From Pirellulaceae bacterium (GTDB lineage: Bacteria > Planctomycetota > Planctomycetia > Pirellulales > Pirellulaceae), in the NCBI GenBank assembly GCA_022448645.1, contig JAKVBZ010000006.1:80293-144292 (forward strand): 64,000 nucleotides of DNA, in the 5' to 3' direction. Of this stretch, positions 45,397 through 54,961 are shown in pieces; the first letter of the stretch is position 1, and each line of letters begins with the position of its first letter. Under the pieces are notes generated by a model. The model was not told where the DNA came from and did no database searches. It worked only from the letters and a program-made list of their open reading frames with translations. The position numbers were made by a program, and so were the translations under genes.

Positions 45397-46734
45397 TCAA
45401 CGGGCAGCGGCAAGGCTGACGCAAACGAGCTCTTTGTCGTTTCTAGCAAAGACATGCCGGTTAGCAAAAGCTGGATGTGCCCAACACACACCTCCGCGCT
45501 GACGCAGCTGTTCTTCTGTCGGTTCGATCAGCAAGCTACGACTTTTTTCTTGGAAGCCACGCGGAGACAGTTGCGAAATAATCAATTCACCTCGTTCATT
45601 GAACATCCAAACGTCCTCGCCGTGTGTCACAAAATGGATGTTACTCCACCTTGCGCGCGGCGTCGCAGTGCGGTCCTCCCAGATTCGTTTCCCGGTGCGT
45701 GCGTCAAGGCATCGTAGTTCTCCGTAGCTATCGACACCATAAATGAAGTTTCCTCTCAAGAGAGGAGTGCTGATAATGGATTGCAAAGCTTCGGTATGCT
45801 TTTCATCCGGCCCGCAAGCACTCCACACCTCCTGCACTTGCAATTGGCGTTGGTCCATTTGCAACATGAGCGATCCATCGTAAAACGAAGTGACAAATAA
45901 TCGACCTCGATTTACCACAGGTGTCGAGATGCCAATCACTATTTTTTGAGGAGGGAATGGATATCTCCAAAAAACATCACCTGATTGTGGGTCGACACCA
46001 GCCACACTGTCACCAGTCCAGCATACGATCACCCAACGATCAGCCTGTTTCACAAGAATCGGTGCGGAGTAAGACGCTTGATCATCCAGTGCCCGCCAGA
46101 CTTCATGACCATCTTTGCGATCGAGAGCGACCAGGCAGGCACCGTTACTTCCACCGATCTGTACGACGACCAGATCACCCACAATCAATGGAGCTCCTGC
46201 AATTCCCCAAATAGGCATACGAATGCCGTAATCTTCGAACAAGTCACGCTTCCAGAGGAGGGTACCGGCACCAGCATCCAGGCAGTACAGGTGCCCCATC
46301 GTGCCTAGGGCATAGGCCCGATGGTCATCAATCGTAACGGACGCTCTCGGCCCGGCCTCGTAGCTAACACCTTCGTAAGGGCAATCATAATCGAATTGCC
46401 AGAGGGGAATTCCTGATTTGGCATCAAAGCAGAGTATGCGTTCGATTTGCTTTGGCTTGACAACTCGATCGGTCACATAAACTCGGCCATCGGCCACGGT
46501 AGGCCCGCTATAGCCAGAACTGACTGGTTGGCGCCAGACGGCACGCAACCTTTCCTCGTCAAAACGATCGACAATGCCTGTCTCGTGCCAAACACCGTCG
46601 CGATTCGGTCCACGCCATTGCGGCCAATCGTCAGCCAGCGTGTACTTTAGGCTCGCCAAGACCATGAGCCCTAAGACGGCCATCGTTAGAATGCAAGGCC
46701 GTGAACAATTCCTGTCTTTATACAGAAAAATCAT
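45397..46734 (-). CDS. Exported PQQ-like beta-propeller repeat protein, copy 1
   Basis: A signal/membrane segment (CILTMAVLGLMVLASLKYTLA) is followed by DDWPQWRGPNRDGVW and repeated WxxD/G strands typical of quinoprotein/BamB-like propellers (e.g. GAGTLLWKRDLFED, DRKDGHEVWRALDD, RTGKRIWEDR). No PQQ catalytic Glu/Asp pair can be assigned, so a structural or electron-transfer role is as likely as a dehydrogenase. It begins 3 bases after the ilvE stop, hence cotranscribed. A related gene is at 58134-59486, with GPRASVTIDDHRAYALGTMG here against GPRAAITIHDDRAYALGTMG there. Confidence 0.82.
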   Translation of the reverse strand: MIFLYKDRNCSRPCILTMAVLGLMVLASLKYTLADDWPQWRGPNRDGVWHETGIVDRFDEERLRAVWRQPVSSGYSGPTVADGRVYVTDRVVKPKQIERILCFDAKSGIPLWQFDYDCPYEGVSYEAGPRASVTIDDHRAYALGTMGHLYCLDAGAGTLLWKRDLFEDYGIRMPIWGIAGAPLIVGDLVVVQIGGSNGACLVALDRKDGHEVWRALDDQASYSAPILVKQADRWVIVCWTGDSVAGVDPQSGDVFWRYPFPPQKIVIGISTPVVNRGRLFVTSFYDGSLMLQMDQRQLQVQEVWSACGPDEKHTEALQSIISTPLLRGNFIYGVDSYGELRCLDARTGKRIWEDRTATPRARWSNIHFVTHGEDVWMFNERGELIISQLSPRGFQEKSRSLLIEPTEEQLRQRGGVCWAHPAFANRHVFARNDKELVCVSLAAAR

Positions 46735-46737
46735 TTA

Positions 46738-47598
46738 CTAAGACTGTCGAGTCAGTTGATGAAAGCGTTCGCTCAGGTCACGAGTAACTGGACCTGGCTT
46801 ACCATTACCGATGGTACGGCTGTCTAACTTAACCACTGGCACGATTTCCGCCGCACTCCCTGTCAGAAAACATTCCTCGGCGATAAAGATATCATGGCGT
46901 GTTAGCGGCGTCTGTTCGACTTGAATAGAATTCTTCTTAGCAATCTCGATGACCGTTTCACGCGTGATGCCTTCGAGGATTCCGGCATCTACAGGCGGAG
47001 TATACAGCACACCGTCGCGCACGATAAAAACATTGTCGCCGGTGCACTCTGCCACCTCACCTTTGTGATTCAACATCAGTGCTTCGATGCAACCCGCTTG
47101 CAAGCCTTCGATCTTGGCCAAGATGTTGTTCAGATAGTTGAGGGACTTAATACGGGGACTGAGCGCCGCTGGATGATTGCGAATGGTACTCACCGTAACC
47201 AGTTCCAACCCGTTTCGGTAGTATTCTTCCGGATACAATTCGATCCGGTCCGCAATGATAATGACTTGTGGATTCGAAGTTCGATTGGGATCGAGCCCCA
47301 GAGTTCCAGCGCCACGAGTCACCAACAAGCGCAGGTAACCGTCTGAGATATTGTTGACGCTCAGTGTTTCGTTAACTGCCTGAGCCAACTCATCTTGGCT
47401 AAGCGGCATTTCTAACCAAATGGCTTTTGCTGAATTCCACAGACGTTGGAGATGTTGCTCCAATCGAAACACGCGCCCGGCATAACTGCGCATCCCTTCG
47501 AACACACCGTCCCCGTACAACAATCCGTGATCATAAACACTGATCTTCGCATCTTCTTTGTCGTAGAGATTGCCGTTGATATAAACTTTAAGACTCAT
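46738..47598 (-). CDS. ilvE: Branched-chain-amino-acid aminotransferase (class IV)
   Basis: Fold-type IV PLP aminotransferase for the last step of Ile, Leu and Val synthesis. Visible blocks: VYDHGLLYGDGVFEGMRSY near residue 20, the PLP-lysine region IKSLNYLNNILAK, and AECTGDNVFIV with PP...ILEGITRETVIEIA. ATG 47598 gives 286 aa, matching the family; the longer frame to 47685 adds an unmatched N-terminus. Enzymes acting on D-amino acids or aminodeoxychorismate look similar, so the substrate is likely but not proven. Confidence 0.85.
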   Translation of the reverse strand: MSLKVYINGNLYDKEDAKISVYDHGLLYGDGVFEGMRSYAGRVFRLEQHLQRLWNSAKAIWLEMPLSQDELAQAVNETLSVNNISDGYLRLLVTRGAGTLGLDPNRTSNPQVIIIADRIELYPEEYYRNGLELVTVSTIRNHPAALSPRIKSLNYLNNILAKIEGLQAGCIEALMLNHKGEVAECTGDNVFIVRDGVLYTPPVDAGILEGITRETVIEIAKKNSIQVEQTPLTRHDIFIAEECFLTGSAAEIVPVVKLDSRTIGNGKPGPVTRDLSERFHQLTRQS

Positions 47599-47714
47599 AG
47601 GCAAACCGCTAATCGATGACTGGTAGGAATCGCCAATCCGTACTGTCCCAGCAAACGGCCTACGACTTGCCAAGCGAATGTGCAACAGGCCAGTAAACCA
47701 AATGCCTTCGCCAA

Positions 47715-48521
47715 TTACGCGGCGCGGGTATCAAATTCCCGCACCTGGCCTTCGACGAGCTGCACAACCCGGTCGGCTTGGCAAGCAATCGCCTGATCGT
47801 GGGTCACCATGACTATAGTGAGGTTTTCCCGCTCGTTCAAGGTGCGCAGAATCTCCAGGATTTCCGCTCCCGTCTGCTGATCCAGATTTCCGGTCGGTTC
47901 GTCGGCCAACAGAACCTTGGGCCGTGCTATCAAGGACCTGGCAATGGCCGTACGTTGCATTTCTCCACCAGAAAGCTCATTCGGGCGGTGCTTGATACGA
48001 TGAGATAATCCCATCATATCAAGCAATTCCTTTGCCCGGTCGGCAAACTTTCGCCGTTGCTTCCAGTATCCCCAAGCGGATTCCTGAATCATCAACGGAC
48101 TAAGAACGTTTTCGAGCATCGTCAGTTCGGGGAGTAGGTGATAAAACTGGAAAATCATTCCAATAGAATGATTTCGCAATCGGTCACGTTCGCGAAAGGG
48201 CAGGCTATCAATGCGTTGCCCATCAAAGTAGATCTCACCATCATCAGGCTGATCTAAAGTACCCAGCAGATGCAACAGAGTACTTTTTCCCGAACCGCTT
48301 TGTCCCACAATCGCCGCGATTTCACCGGTTTTCACCGACAGATCGACTCCGCGCAACACAGGAATGGCAACTTGTCCTTTGTGGTAATTCTTGGTTAATG
48401 CATTCACCTTGAGAAAGGCTGGCACTGCTGCAGTCGATTCGTCGTCGTTTCGAAGCCTTAGATGACTGGCTGAAGCGTTGCCGGAATTTAAATTGACATC
48501 TGTGTGATCCACGGCTGACAT
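47715..48521 (-). CDS. lolD: ABC transporter ATP-binding protein, LolD-like
   Basis: Walker [17 protein letters not shown]-loop, signature [15 protein letters not shown] and Walker [10 protein letters not shown] are intact. It resembles LolD/MacB-type ATPases that extract lipoproteins or drive FtsX-like permeases; the [15 protein letters not shown] block is typical of LolD. The first ~35 residues are an extra polar leader. GGAG lies 5 bases before the start. It follows the LolC-like permease gene by 38 bases on the same strand. Confidence 0.9.
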   Translation of the reverse strand: MSAVDHTDVNLNSGNASASHLRLRNDDESTAAVPAFLKVNALTKNYHKGQVAIPVLRGVDLSVKTGEIAAIVGQSGSGKSTLLHLLGTLDQPDDGEIYFDGQRIDSLPFRERDRLRNHSIGMIFQFYHLLPELTMLENVLSPLMIQESAWGYWKQRRKFADRAKELLDMMGLSHRIKHRPNELSGGEMQRTAIARSLIARPKVLLADEPTGNLDQQTGAEILEILRTLNERENLTIVMVTHDQAIACQADRVVQLVEGQVREFDTRAA

Positions 48522-48559
48522 GTCATCTCCGTCCTGATTTCATAGAGTTCCATTGATGA

Positions 48560-50173
48560 TCATTCGTAGCGCAACGCTTCCACTGGATGCAGTTTTGCCG
48601 CACGAATTGCAGGCAAAATGCTGGCAGCAACAGCAATCGCTACAGCTCCCAAGGCAATCCAACCCACCGTAAAAGGTTGTACGATGGTAGGAATTTCCTG
48701 GAAGTAGTAAATCGTGGGATCAAAGACTTCGCGACCTGACAACCATTCTAGGCCCGTGGCGATTTCATTAATGAAGTAGACGAACGACAGTCCCAGGATC
48801 ATACCAACACCCGATCCAACACTGCCCAGGGACAATCCGTAGCTCAAAAAAATGCTCATCACGCCCGTCCCCGGCGCTCCTAGTGACTTAAGGACCCCGA
48901 TGTCGCGAGTCTTTTCCACGACGATCATGAAAAACGTTGCCAAGATCCCAAAGCCAGCAACCGCGATGATCAAAAACAGTAAGATGTTCAGAATCACTGT
49001 TTCCATACGGACTGCCGCGAGCAAGGGCCCCTGCATTTCTTGCCAGGTTTGGATGCGATAAGGATGTTGCTGAGCGGGAAACCGTGACCGCAACTTGGCA
49101 CAGACAGCGTGCAAATCTGCGGTTTCACGTAACTTGATTTGGATGGATGTAACCGCAGCTGCTCCTGTTTCAGGATCGATCATGCCGCGCATTTCCTGCA
49201 GCTTATGGATAGGCACAAAAGCAAACGATGAGTCGTATTCATTCATTTTGCTTTCATAGAAATCTGTGATCGTGAACGAGCCGGTAACTGGTTGTGGAGG
49301 AGTCCCTGACGAAGGAAATGTGACATTTACGTCATCACCAGGTAGACACATGAAGTAGTCTTCCACCCGACCTTCGCTAGTTCGATGACGCATGCTGGCG
49401 ATGGCAATGCCTAGGATGACACCCGGATGCTGAGTCGTACTTTCGTCGAACAGATCGTCTGCCGCATGTCCGGGAGCCGCATAAGGATCCACCGGCCCGC
49501 TGACCGCATAAGGATCCGAAGTCTCCTCTGACAAATGATCTGATGAGATCGTTGGTTCGACAACGATCTCGCTTGCTTCCGCCTCGGATGCTTCCGAATC
49601 CCGCATTCTCTGCAGGTATTGCTGATAGGATTTCTCTGCCGCAAATCGCTGCCGACGATAGGGCCAACCGGCTTCTTGAAGTGCCGTACGCGGCGACACT
49701 CGGTCTCCCGATTCCTGGTCAATGCTATCATAGCCTCCATCACGCAGATTGAATGTCAACGTGTCACGGTTGGCTGGGTGAAGCAGGTAGTTACCAAAAT
49801 CGCTGACGCCAGCATGCGTTTGTTCATCAATGCCGATCAAGCTAATGTGACGCGCAACCCATTCTCCTCGTAGCTTAAAGGAAAGCATGGCTGGCACATG
49901 CACGACCTTGGTGATCCCCGCTAAGTCGTCTCCGACGACATCTTGTACTTCCTGCACCACGACATCCGAATCATAGATCCCACTCGCGCTTACTGTCTCA
50001 ATGACAATGTCGGACAGGATCCCGTGTAGTCGAACGTGCATTTCGTGCGAGAATCCGGCCATGACCGAATTCACAACAATCATGGTAGCCACACCCAACG
50101 TTACGCTGATAATGGATGCGAGCGCTATATAGCGCGTACGGAGGTACCTCCAACAGAGCAAAAAGCGGTACAT
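48560..50173 (-). CDS. lolC: ABC transporter permease, LolC/LolE-like (FtsX family)
   Basis: An N-terminal helix (residues about 18-40, ASIISVTLGVATMIVVNSVM), a large periplasmic domain, then three C-terminal helices with the FtsX motif block (GFGILATFFMIVVEKTRDIG, then VLKSLGAPG) fit a LolC/LolE permease. The periplasmic domain contains an acidic, low-complexity insert (about 170-245, with DPYAVSG and DPYAAPG repeats), unusual for the family. AAAGGA lies 6 bases before the ATG. It is upstream of lolD; together they would move lipoproteins out of the inner membrane. Confidence 0.88.
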   Translation of the reverse strand: MYRFLLCWRYLRTRYIALASIISVTLGVATMIVVNSVMAGFSHEMHVRLHGILSDIVIETVSASGIYDSDVVVQEVQDVVGDDLAGITKVVHVPAMLSFKLRGEWVARHISLIGIDEQTHAGVSDFGNYLLHPANRDTLTFNLRDGGYDSIDQESGDRVSPRTALQEAGWPYRRQRFAAEKSYQQYLQRMRDSEASEAEASEIVVEPTISSDHLSEETSDPYAVSGPVDPYAAPGHAADDLFDESTTQHPGVILGIAIASMRHRTSEGRVEDYFMCLPGDDVNVTFPSSGTPPQPVTGSFTITDFYESKMNEYDSSFAFVPIHKLQEMRGMIDPETGAAAVTSIQIKLRETADLHAVCAKLRSRFPAQQHPYRIQTWQEMQGPLLAAVRMETVILNILLFLIIAVAGFGILATFFMIVVEKTRDIGVLKSLGAPGTGVMSIFLSYGLSLGSVGSGVGMILGLSFVYFINEIATGLEWLSGREVFDPTIYYFQEIPTIVQPFTVGWIALGAVAIAVAASILPAIRAAKLHPVEALRYE

Positions 50174-50225
50174 GGCCAGTCCTTTGGCGCGATAAGATTC
50201 AGTGAAATATTAAGCCGATCAGTTG

Positions 50226-50245
50226 AACTGAAATCCTTTTCAGTT
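50226..50245 (-). terminator. Hairpin between lysS and the LolC-like gene
   Basis: AACTGAAA (50226-50233) and TTTCAGTT (50238-50245) are perfect reverse complements with a 4-nt loop in the 118-bp gap after lysS. It may attenuate read-through into the ABC genes. Confidence 0.4.
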
Positions 50246-50291
50246 GTCCCAGGTTTCGTTATCCCGGTTATTAAAACCCCTGGGCTTGAAT

Positions 50292-51944
50292 TCATTGTTC
50301 CGGACGGAGCAATGGAAACAAGATGACTTCTCGAATCGTTTGCGTGTCCGTCAATAGCATAACCAGTCGATCGATACCGATTCCCAAACCGCCCGCTGGT
50401 GGCATTCCATGCCTCAGGGCTCGTACGAAATCGTGATCCATTTTGGCCATCGAATCTTCTTCAGACAGTCCCGCCAATTGAGTACGAAACAATTCTTCTT
50501 GCAGGTCCGGATCGTTCAACTCGGTATACGCGTTGGCGATTTCCATTCCCTGAATAAACAGTTCAAATCGTTCGGCAATCTGGGGATTGTTGCGTTTTCG
50601 TTTGGTCAGTGGGCAAATACTGGCCGGATAATCCAGCACAAATACCGGCCCCATCAAGGCATCTTCTACCTTTTCTTCGAAGATTTCATTCTTGATAACA
50701 TCAGGATGCCTACCTTCCGTGTCGAAGCCGATACGCTGGGCCAACGCTTCCACAGCAGCCTGATCGTTTGGATCAACACCTGTGTGCTCCGCAAACAGTT
50801 CGTTGTATGTTTTTCGTGCGAACGGTGGCTTGAAGTCGATCTCTCCACCATCCCATGATCGCACTTGCTCCCCACCAATCGCATCAATGGCATCCAGCAC
50901 GATTGCTTCGGTCAAGTCCATCATCGTCTCATAGTCCCCAAATGCTTCGTAGACCTCCAGCATCGTGAACTCTGGGTTATGTTTGGGACTGATCCCTTCG
51001 TTGCGATAGACGCGGCCCAATTCATAGACCCGGTCCATTCCGCCAACAAGCAGTCGTTTCAGGTGAAGTTCCAACGCAATCCGCATGTACAATTCCATGT
51101 CCAGCGTGTTGTGATGCGTAACGAACGGCCGAGCCGCAGCACCGCCGGCAACCGCATGCAAGGTAGGTCCTTCGATCTCACAAAAATCACGGTGATCCAA
51201 AGTGCGCCGAATGGACCGTACGATTTTTGTGCGTTGCAGGAACCGATCCATCACGCCATCCGTGTACGTTAGATCGACGTACCGCATGCGATAGCGAAGT
51301 TCAGGGTCGGTCAAGCCATGATGTTTTTCTGGCGGCGGCTCGATCGATTTACACTGAAAATAGAGTTGATCGACAAAAATCGTGAGCTCACCAGTCTTGG
51401 TTCTGCGCAACTCACCATCGACACCAACGATGTCGCCCAAATCAAAACACTCCGCAAGCTGCCAGTTCTCTTCACCAACCTGATTCTTACCGACGAACAG
51501 TTGGATCTGCCCCGTCGCGTCCTGGATGTTAATGAAGCGGAGTTTGCCAGTGGGTCTTTGGAACCGGATGCGCCCCGCAGCACGGACACGCGGCCCCTTC
51601 ATTTCCACCTTCCCTTGTTCACTCAACCAAGTTCTAAAATCGAAGCCTTCCGCATCGACCTCAGCTGGTAAGTCTTGCCAATCTGAATCCTCTGTCTTCC
51701 AGTGAATCTCATCGGCTCGCGCTCGGATATCACCAATGGCCATGCGGTCATCAAACCGCCCACCCCACGGATCATGACCTAACTCGGCAATCCGCGCCAA
51801 TTTATTTCGTCGAGCCTCTTCCAAGCGCCCATCGCCATCATGTCCAGTCATGGTGTGCTGCTTCTTTTGTGACAAACTGCTCACTGAATCTTGGTCACCC
51901 GTTGTCTTTTTGTGCGAGTCCTTCGTCGTCGGTGCAGTGGTCAT
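50292..51944 (-). CDS. lysS: Lysyl-tRNA synthetase, class II
   Basis: Charges tRNA-Lys. The OB-fold anticodon-binding domain is N-terminal (about 95-200; IRFQRPTGKLRFINIQDATG) and the class II catalytic core follows with motif 2 (ELGRVYRNEGISPKHNPEFT) and motif 3 (GLGIGIDRLVMLLTD). At 550 aa it is about 40-50 residues longer than E. coli LysS, because of a Ser/Lys/Gln-rich leader; a later in-frame ATG at 51851 would remove 31 residues. Neither has a strong ribosome site. Confidence 0.95.
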   Translation of the reverse strand: MTTAPTTKDSHKKTTGDQDSVSSLSQKKQHTMTGHDGDGRLEEARRNKLARIAELGHDPWGGRFDDRMAIGDIRARADEIHWKTEDSDWQDLPAEVDAEGFDFRTWLSEQGKVEMKGPRVRAAGRIRFQRPTGKLRFINIQDATGQIQLFVGKNQVGEENWQLAECFDLGDIVGVDGELRRTKTGELTIFVDQLYFQCKSIEPPPEKHHGLTDPELRYRMRYVDLTYTDGVMDRFLQRTKIVRSIRRTLDHRDFCEIEGPTLHAVAGGAAARPFVTHHNTLDMELYMRIALELHLKRLLVGGMDRVYELGRVYRNEGISPKHNPEFTMLEVYEAFGDYETMMDLTEAIVLDAIDAIGGEQVRSWDGGEIDFKPPFARKTYNELFAEHTGVDPNDQAAVEALAQRIGFDTEGRHPDVIKNEIFEEKVEDALMGPVFVLDYPASICPLTKRKRNNPQIAERFELFIQGMEIANAYTELNDPDLQEELFRTQLAGLSEEDSMAKMDHDFVRALRHGMPPAGGLGIGIDRLVMLLTDTQTIREVILFPLLRPEQ

Positions 51945-52324
51945 CAGTCGTGCTCAGCGTCGGTGCGTCGCAGGGTGGTTTCGGCCATCAGGAAACGAGC
52001 CTGCCAAATGTACAAGTCCAAAGGACGCAACATTTTAGTGGAACCATATCCGGAGTCAACGCCGGAACCTATGCTAGTGCCTAGATACGGCATGATAGCA
52101 AGGCTTGGCCGTGCCTTATTTTTGCTGCGAATCGTACACTGACACGAGGAAATCGCGACCATCCGGCCAATTCCAGGTTTCCACGTGTGAGCGAGGATGA
52201 TGCACCTACTCTCGGTAACTACTTACGTCGCCTCGTTCTGCAGCATCTGGAATGAACGCAGCCCCTGAATCTCAACTGGACCGTTACCCGGATGCCTGAG
52301 ATACTGGCAGTAGGAAGAACCATT
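51945..52324. other. Divergent intergenic region between lysS and the kinase gene
   Basis: No gene recognised. AGGA at 52314-52317 is the kinase ribosome site. Promoters for both directions are expected here. Confidence 0.5.
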
Positions 52325-54514
52325 ATGTCCTTGGATCGAACTCAGCAGCAATCGACGGACGACGAACGGTTGGCGCGGCAATTAAGCTTGCGGCGCACGA
52401 AACCTCCCACCGAGGTCCCGGGCTACGAAGCCCAGCAATTCATCGGATCCGGCGCTTATGGTGAGGTATGGCGTGGAGTCGATTCGACAACAAAGCGGGA
52501 TGTGGCCATTAAATTCTACACCCACCGTGGTGGGCTCGATTGGTCGCTGTTGTCGCGTGAAGTCGAAAAATTACGATTCTTGTCGGCCGACCGCTATGTC
52601 GTCCAATTGCTCGACGTCGGCTGGGATGCCGATCCTCCCTATTACGTCATGGAATATGTTGCGTATGGTTCGTTAGAGGATTTACTGGCACAACGCGGCC
52701 CTCTAACGGTCGACGCAGCCGTCGACATATTCCGAGAATTGGCAGTCGGTTTAATGCACGCTCATGGTAAAGGGGTGCTGCATTGCGATCTCAAACCGGC
52801 TAACGTCCTCTTGGACCAGGACGGCAAGCCTCGGCTGGCTGATTTTGGCCAATCAAGGCTCTCGAATGAACAATCACCAGCCTTGGGTACGTTGTTCTAC
52901 ATGGCACCGGAGCAAGCAGACTTGAATGCTGTGCCGGACGCCCGCTGGGATGTGTACGCTTTGGGAGCCATCCTTTACTGCCTACTTACTGGCTCGCCAC
53001 CGTATCGTGACGAAGGAACGATTGAAAAACTCGATTCGACTTCCGATCTCAACGACCGACTGGAGTCGTATCAATCCCTGATGCACGCTGCTCCCATACC
53101 GGCAGCTCACTGCGAAGTTCGCCGTATCGATCATGCATTGATCGAAATCATTGATCGTTGTTTGGCGGTCAATCCAAATGACCGGTTTGCAAATGTACAG
53201 GAGCTGATCGACGCACTCCGACAGCGAGAAGAAAATCGAGCTCGTCGCCCACTTCTGATCCTTGGATTTGTAGGACCTATCATCTTGCTCGGTGTCATGT
53301 CGCTTCTCGCACTTCGTGTTTACGACAGTGTCATGCATACCCACGAGAGTCAAGTCATCGACCAGTCGTTGCTGAAAAATGCCTATGCAGCAACTGCCGT
53401 CGCCACCAATGTTTCCAATGAGCTGGAAACATATTACCGGGCTGTGCAAGATATCGCAGAGAAACCGGGGATTCGCCAACAAGTTCAAGCTGTGTTGGAG
53501 CACGACAAGGCGACCAAATATCTCGAGCGTCTGTCAGATCCAAACACTCCTACCGAAGAACTTGTACCGCTGAGAGATCAATTCCAGCAAATCCCTGCTC
53601 GCGCACAGCTGGACGCTCAAATGCAGGATCTCATTCATAACGACCGCTACCCCATTGCCGATAGCTGGTTTGTCACCAGCACTCAAGGCACCCACTTAGC
53701 CATCGCTTTTCCCAGTAAATTGCCAGAAGACCGAAACCCTGTGGGAAAGAATTACGCATACCGCTCATACTTCCACGGTCGCAATCTTGATTTATCGGAC
53801 CACAAAGCGCGACCGCCACACATTCAACAGACTCATTTATCCACTGTGTTTGAAAGTACAGCCACCTCGGAATGGAAAGTAGCAGTTTCGACACCCATTT
53901 TTGCAGACGACAGCAGACAGCAAATCATCGGGATCCTGGCCATGACACTCAAACTCGAACGACTCACCGTCTTTCCAGGACGAAACGAGGATCACTGGTT
54001 CGCCGTTTTGGTAGAAGGTCGGCCTGGCGAAAATCAAGGAGTCTTGCTGCAGCACCCGCTGTACGAAAAAATCTCCCCGACGAACCTGCGCGATGATCAA
54101 TATCGGCTTAAGCTGGATGACTGGTCCCACCCTAAGCTTCCCTACTACATCGATCCACTCGGGAACCATGAGGATACTGCAGCAAAACCCTTTCGCAAAC
54201 GATGGATGGCGGCTGGCGCACCAGTTATGGCCTCATTTCGCCACGCTTCTGGCGAGACAACAGACGCCAAAGAAACCGGCTTATTAGTATTAGTCCAAGA
54301 AGATGAAAACGCCACGATTGAGACGATTCGCACATTGGGGTACGATTTGGTACGATTAGGGTGCCTCGCACTGGGGCTGTTTTTGATTGTCGTCGGCGGA
54401 TTGTGGTTTTTCGTCATTCGGGGACTCCGACAACATCCTCCAGATCAACTCCAACATTTTGAACCTGCCGCAACGACACCGTTGACAACCAATCGTTCCA
54501 CAGAAAGGAAATGA
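52325..54514 (+). CDS. Transmembrane Ser/Thr protein kinase with periplasmic Cache-like sensor
   Basis: A Hanks-type kinase domain (about residues 30-300) has the glycine loop IGSGAYGEVW, catalytic Lys in VAIKFY (about 62), HCDLKPANVLL (about 153; HCD replaces the usual HRD) and DFG followed by QSR, then APEQ. A membrane helix (about 310-335) leads to a periplasmic dCache-like region (about 336-670; NYAYRSYFHGR, WKVAVSTPIFAD, GILAMTLKLERL) and a second helix (about 673-697). The topology puts the kinase in the cytoplasm and the sensor outside. ATG 52325 has AGGAAG 9 bases upstream. Its stop overlaps a 43-aa gene by ATGA. Confidence 0.9.
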   Translation: MSLDRTQQQSTDDERLARQLSLRRTKPPTEVPGYEAQQFIGSGAYGEVWRGVDSTTKRDVAIKFYTHRGGLDWSLLSREVEKLRFLSADRYVVQLLDVGWDADPPYYVMEYVAYGSLEDLLAQRGPLTVDAAVDIFRELAVGLMHAHGKGVLHCDLKPANVLLDQDGKPRLADFGQSRLSNEQSPALGTLFYMAPEQADLNAVPDARWDVYALGAILYCLLTGSPPYRDEGTIEKLDSTSDLNDRLESYQSLMHAAPIPAAHCEVRRIDHALIEIIDRCLAVNPNDRFANVQELIDALRQREENRARRPLLILGFVGPIILLGVMSLLALRVYDSVMHTHESQVIDQSLLKNAYAATAVATNVSNELETYYRAVQDIAEKPGIRQQVQAVLEHDKATKYLERLSDPNTPTEELVPLRDQFQQIPARAQLDAQMQDLIHNDRYPIADSWFVTSTQGTHLAIAFPSKLPEDRNPVGKNYAYRSYFHGRNLDLSDHKARPPHIQQTHLSTVFESTATSEWKVAVSTPIFADDSRQQIIGILAMTLKLERLTVFPGRNEDHWFAVLVEGRPGENQGVLLQHPLYEKISPTNLRDDQYRLKLDDWSHPKLPYYIDPLGNHEDTAAKPFRKRWMAAGAPVMASFRHASGETTDAKETGLLVLVQEDENATIETIRTLGYDLVRLGCLALGLFLIVVGGLWFFVIRGLRQHPPDQLQHFEPAATTPLTTNRSTERK

Positions 54515-54642
54515 AAGCTGCGATGAACATCTTTGCACACGTGACCCATATCGAAGCCTCTTCGTTTGTGCTTGTTTTTACTCTAGGAGTGGTCGTTGGA
54601 ATCGGAGTCGCCATGGCCATTTTAGGGTGGCACCGCCGGTAA
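54511..54642 (+). CDS. Small single-pass membrane protein (43 aa), coupled to the kinase
   Basis: ATG overlaps the kinase stop as ATGA, with AAAGGA 5 bases upstream within the kinase end. The product is a polar N-terminus, one hydrophobic helix (FVLVFTLGVVVGIGVAMAIL) and a short basic tail (WHRR), so it sits in the membrane with the tail inside. An in-frame second Met at residue 5 is possible. The overlap implies coordinated synthesis and perhaps a role as a subunit or regulator of the kinase; no homologue is recognised. Confidence 0.6.
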   Translation: MKAAMNIFAHVTHIEASSFVLVFTLGVVVGIGVAMAILGWHRR

Positions 54643-54961
54643 ATCTGTCCGGATTGTTGTGTTCGTGTAAAGCGGTACATGACACGGCACCGAAGAAACG
54701 GCTCCCTAACCACCAACTTTCATAACGGAACGGTGCGAGCTATCCGATCATCGTTTCCATTCGCCGCAATTTCCCAAGCGGCTTGCGCCTATTGCCATTC
54801 ACTTTGGCACTTACATTCCTGAGCCGCAGGTATTCGCCACAGATCTTGAACGAGAAAACGTTGCCTAAGAGACTCGAGTTCTGCGCCTATGGCTAAAATC
54901 AGCAGCAGGGGATGCGCCATGCGGAGCCAGAGTAGATCGTATGAAAAGCTGTCAGGTATTG
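54643..54961. other. Convergent intergenic region
   Basis: Lies between the 43-aa gene and ftr, which read toward each other. No hairpin or gene was recognised. Confidence 0.4.
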
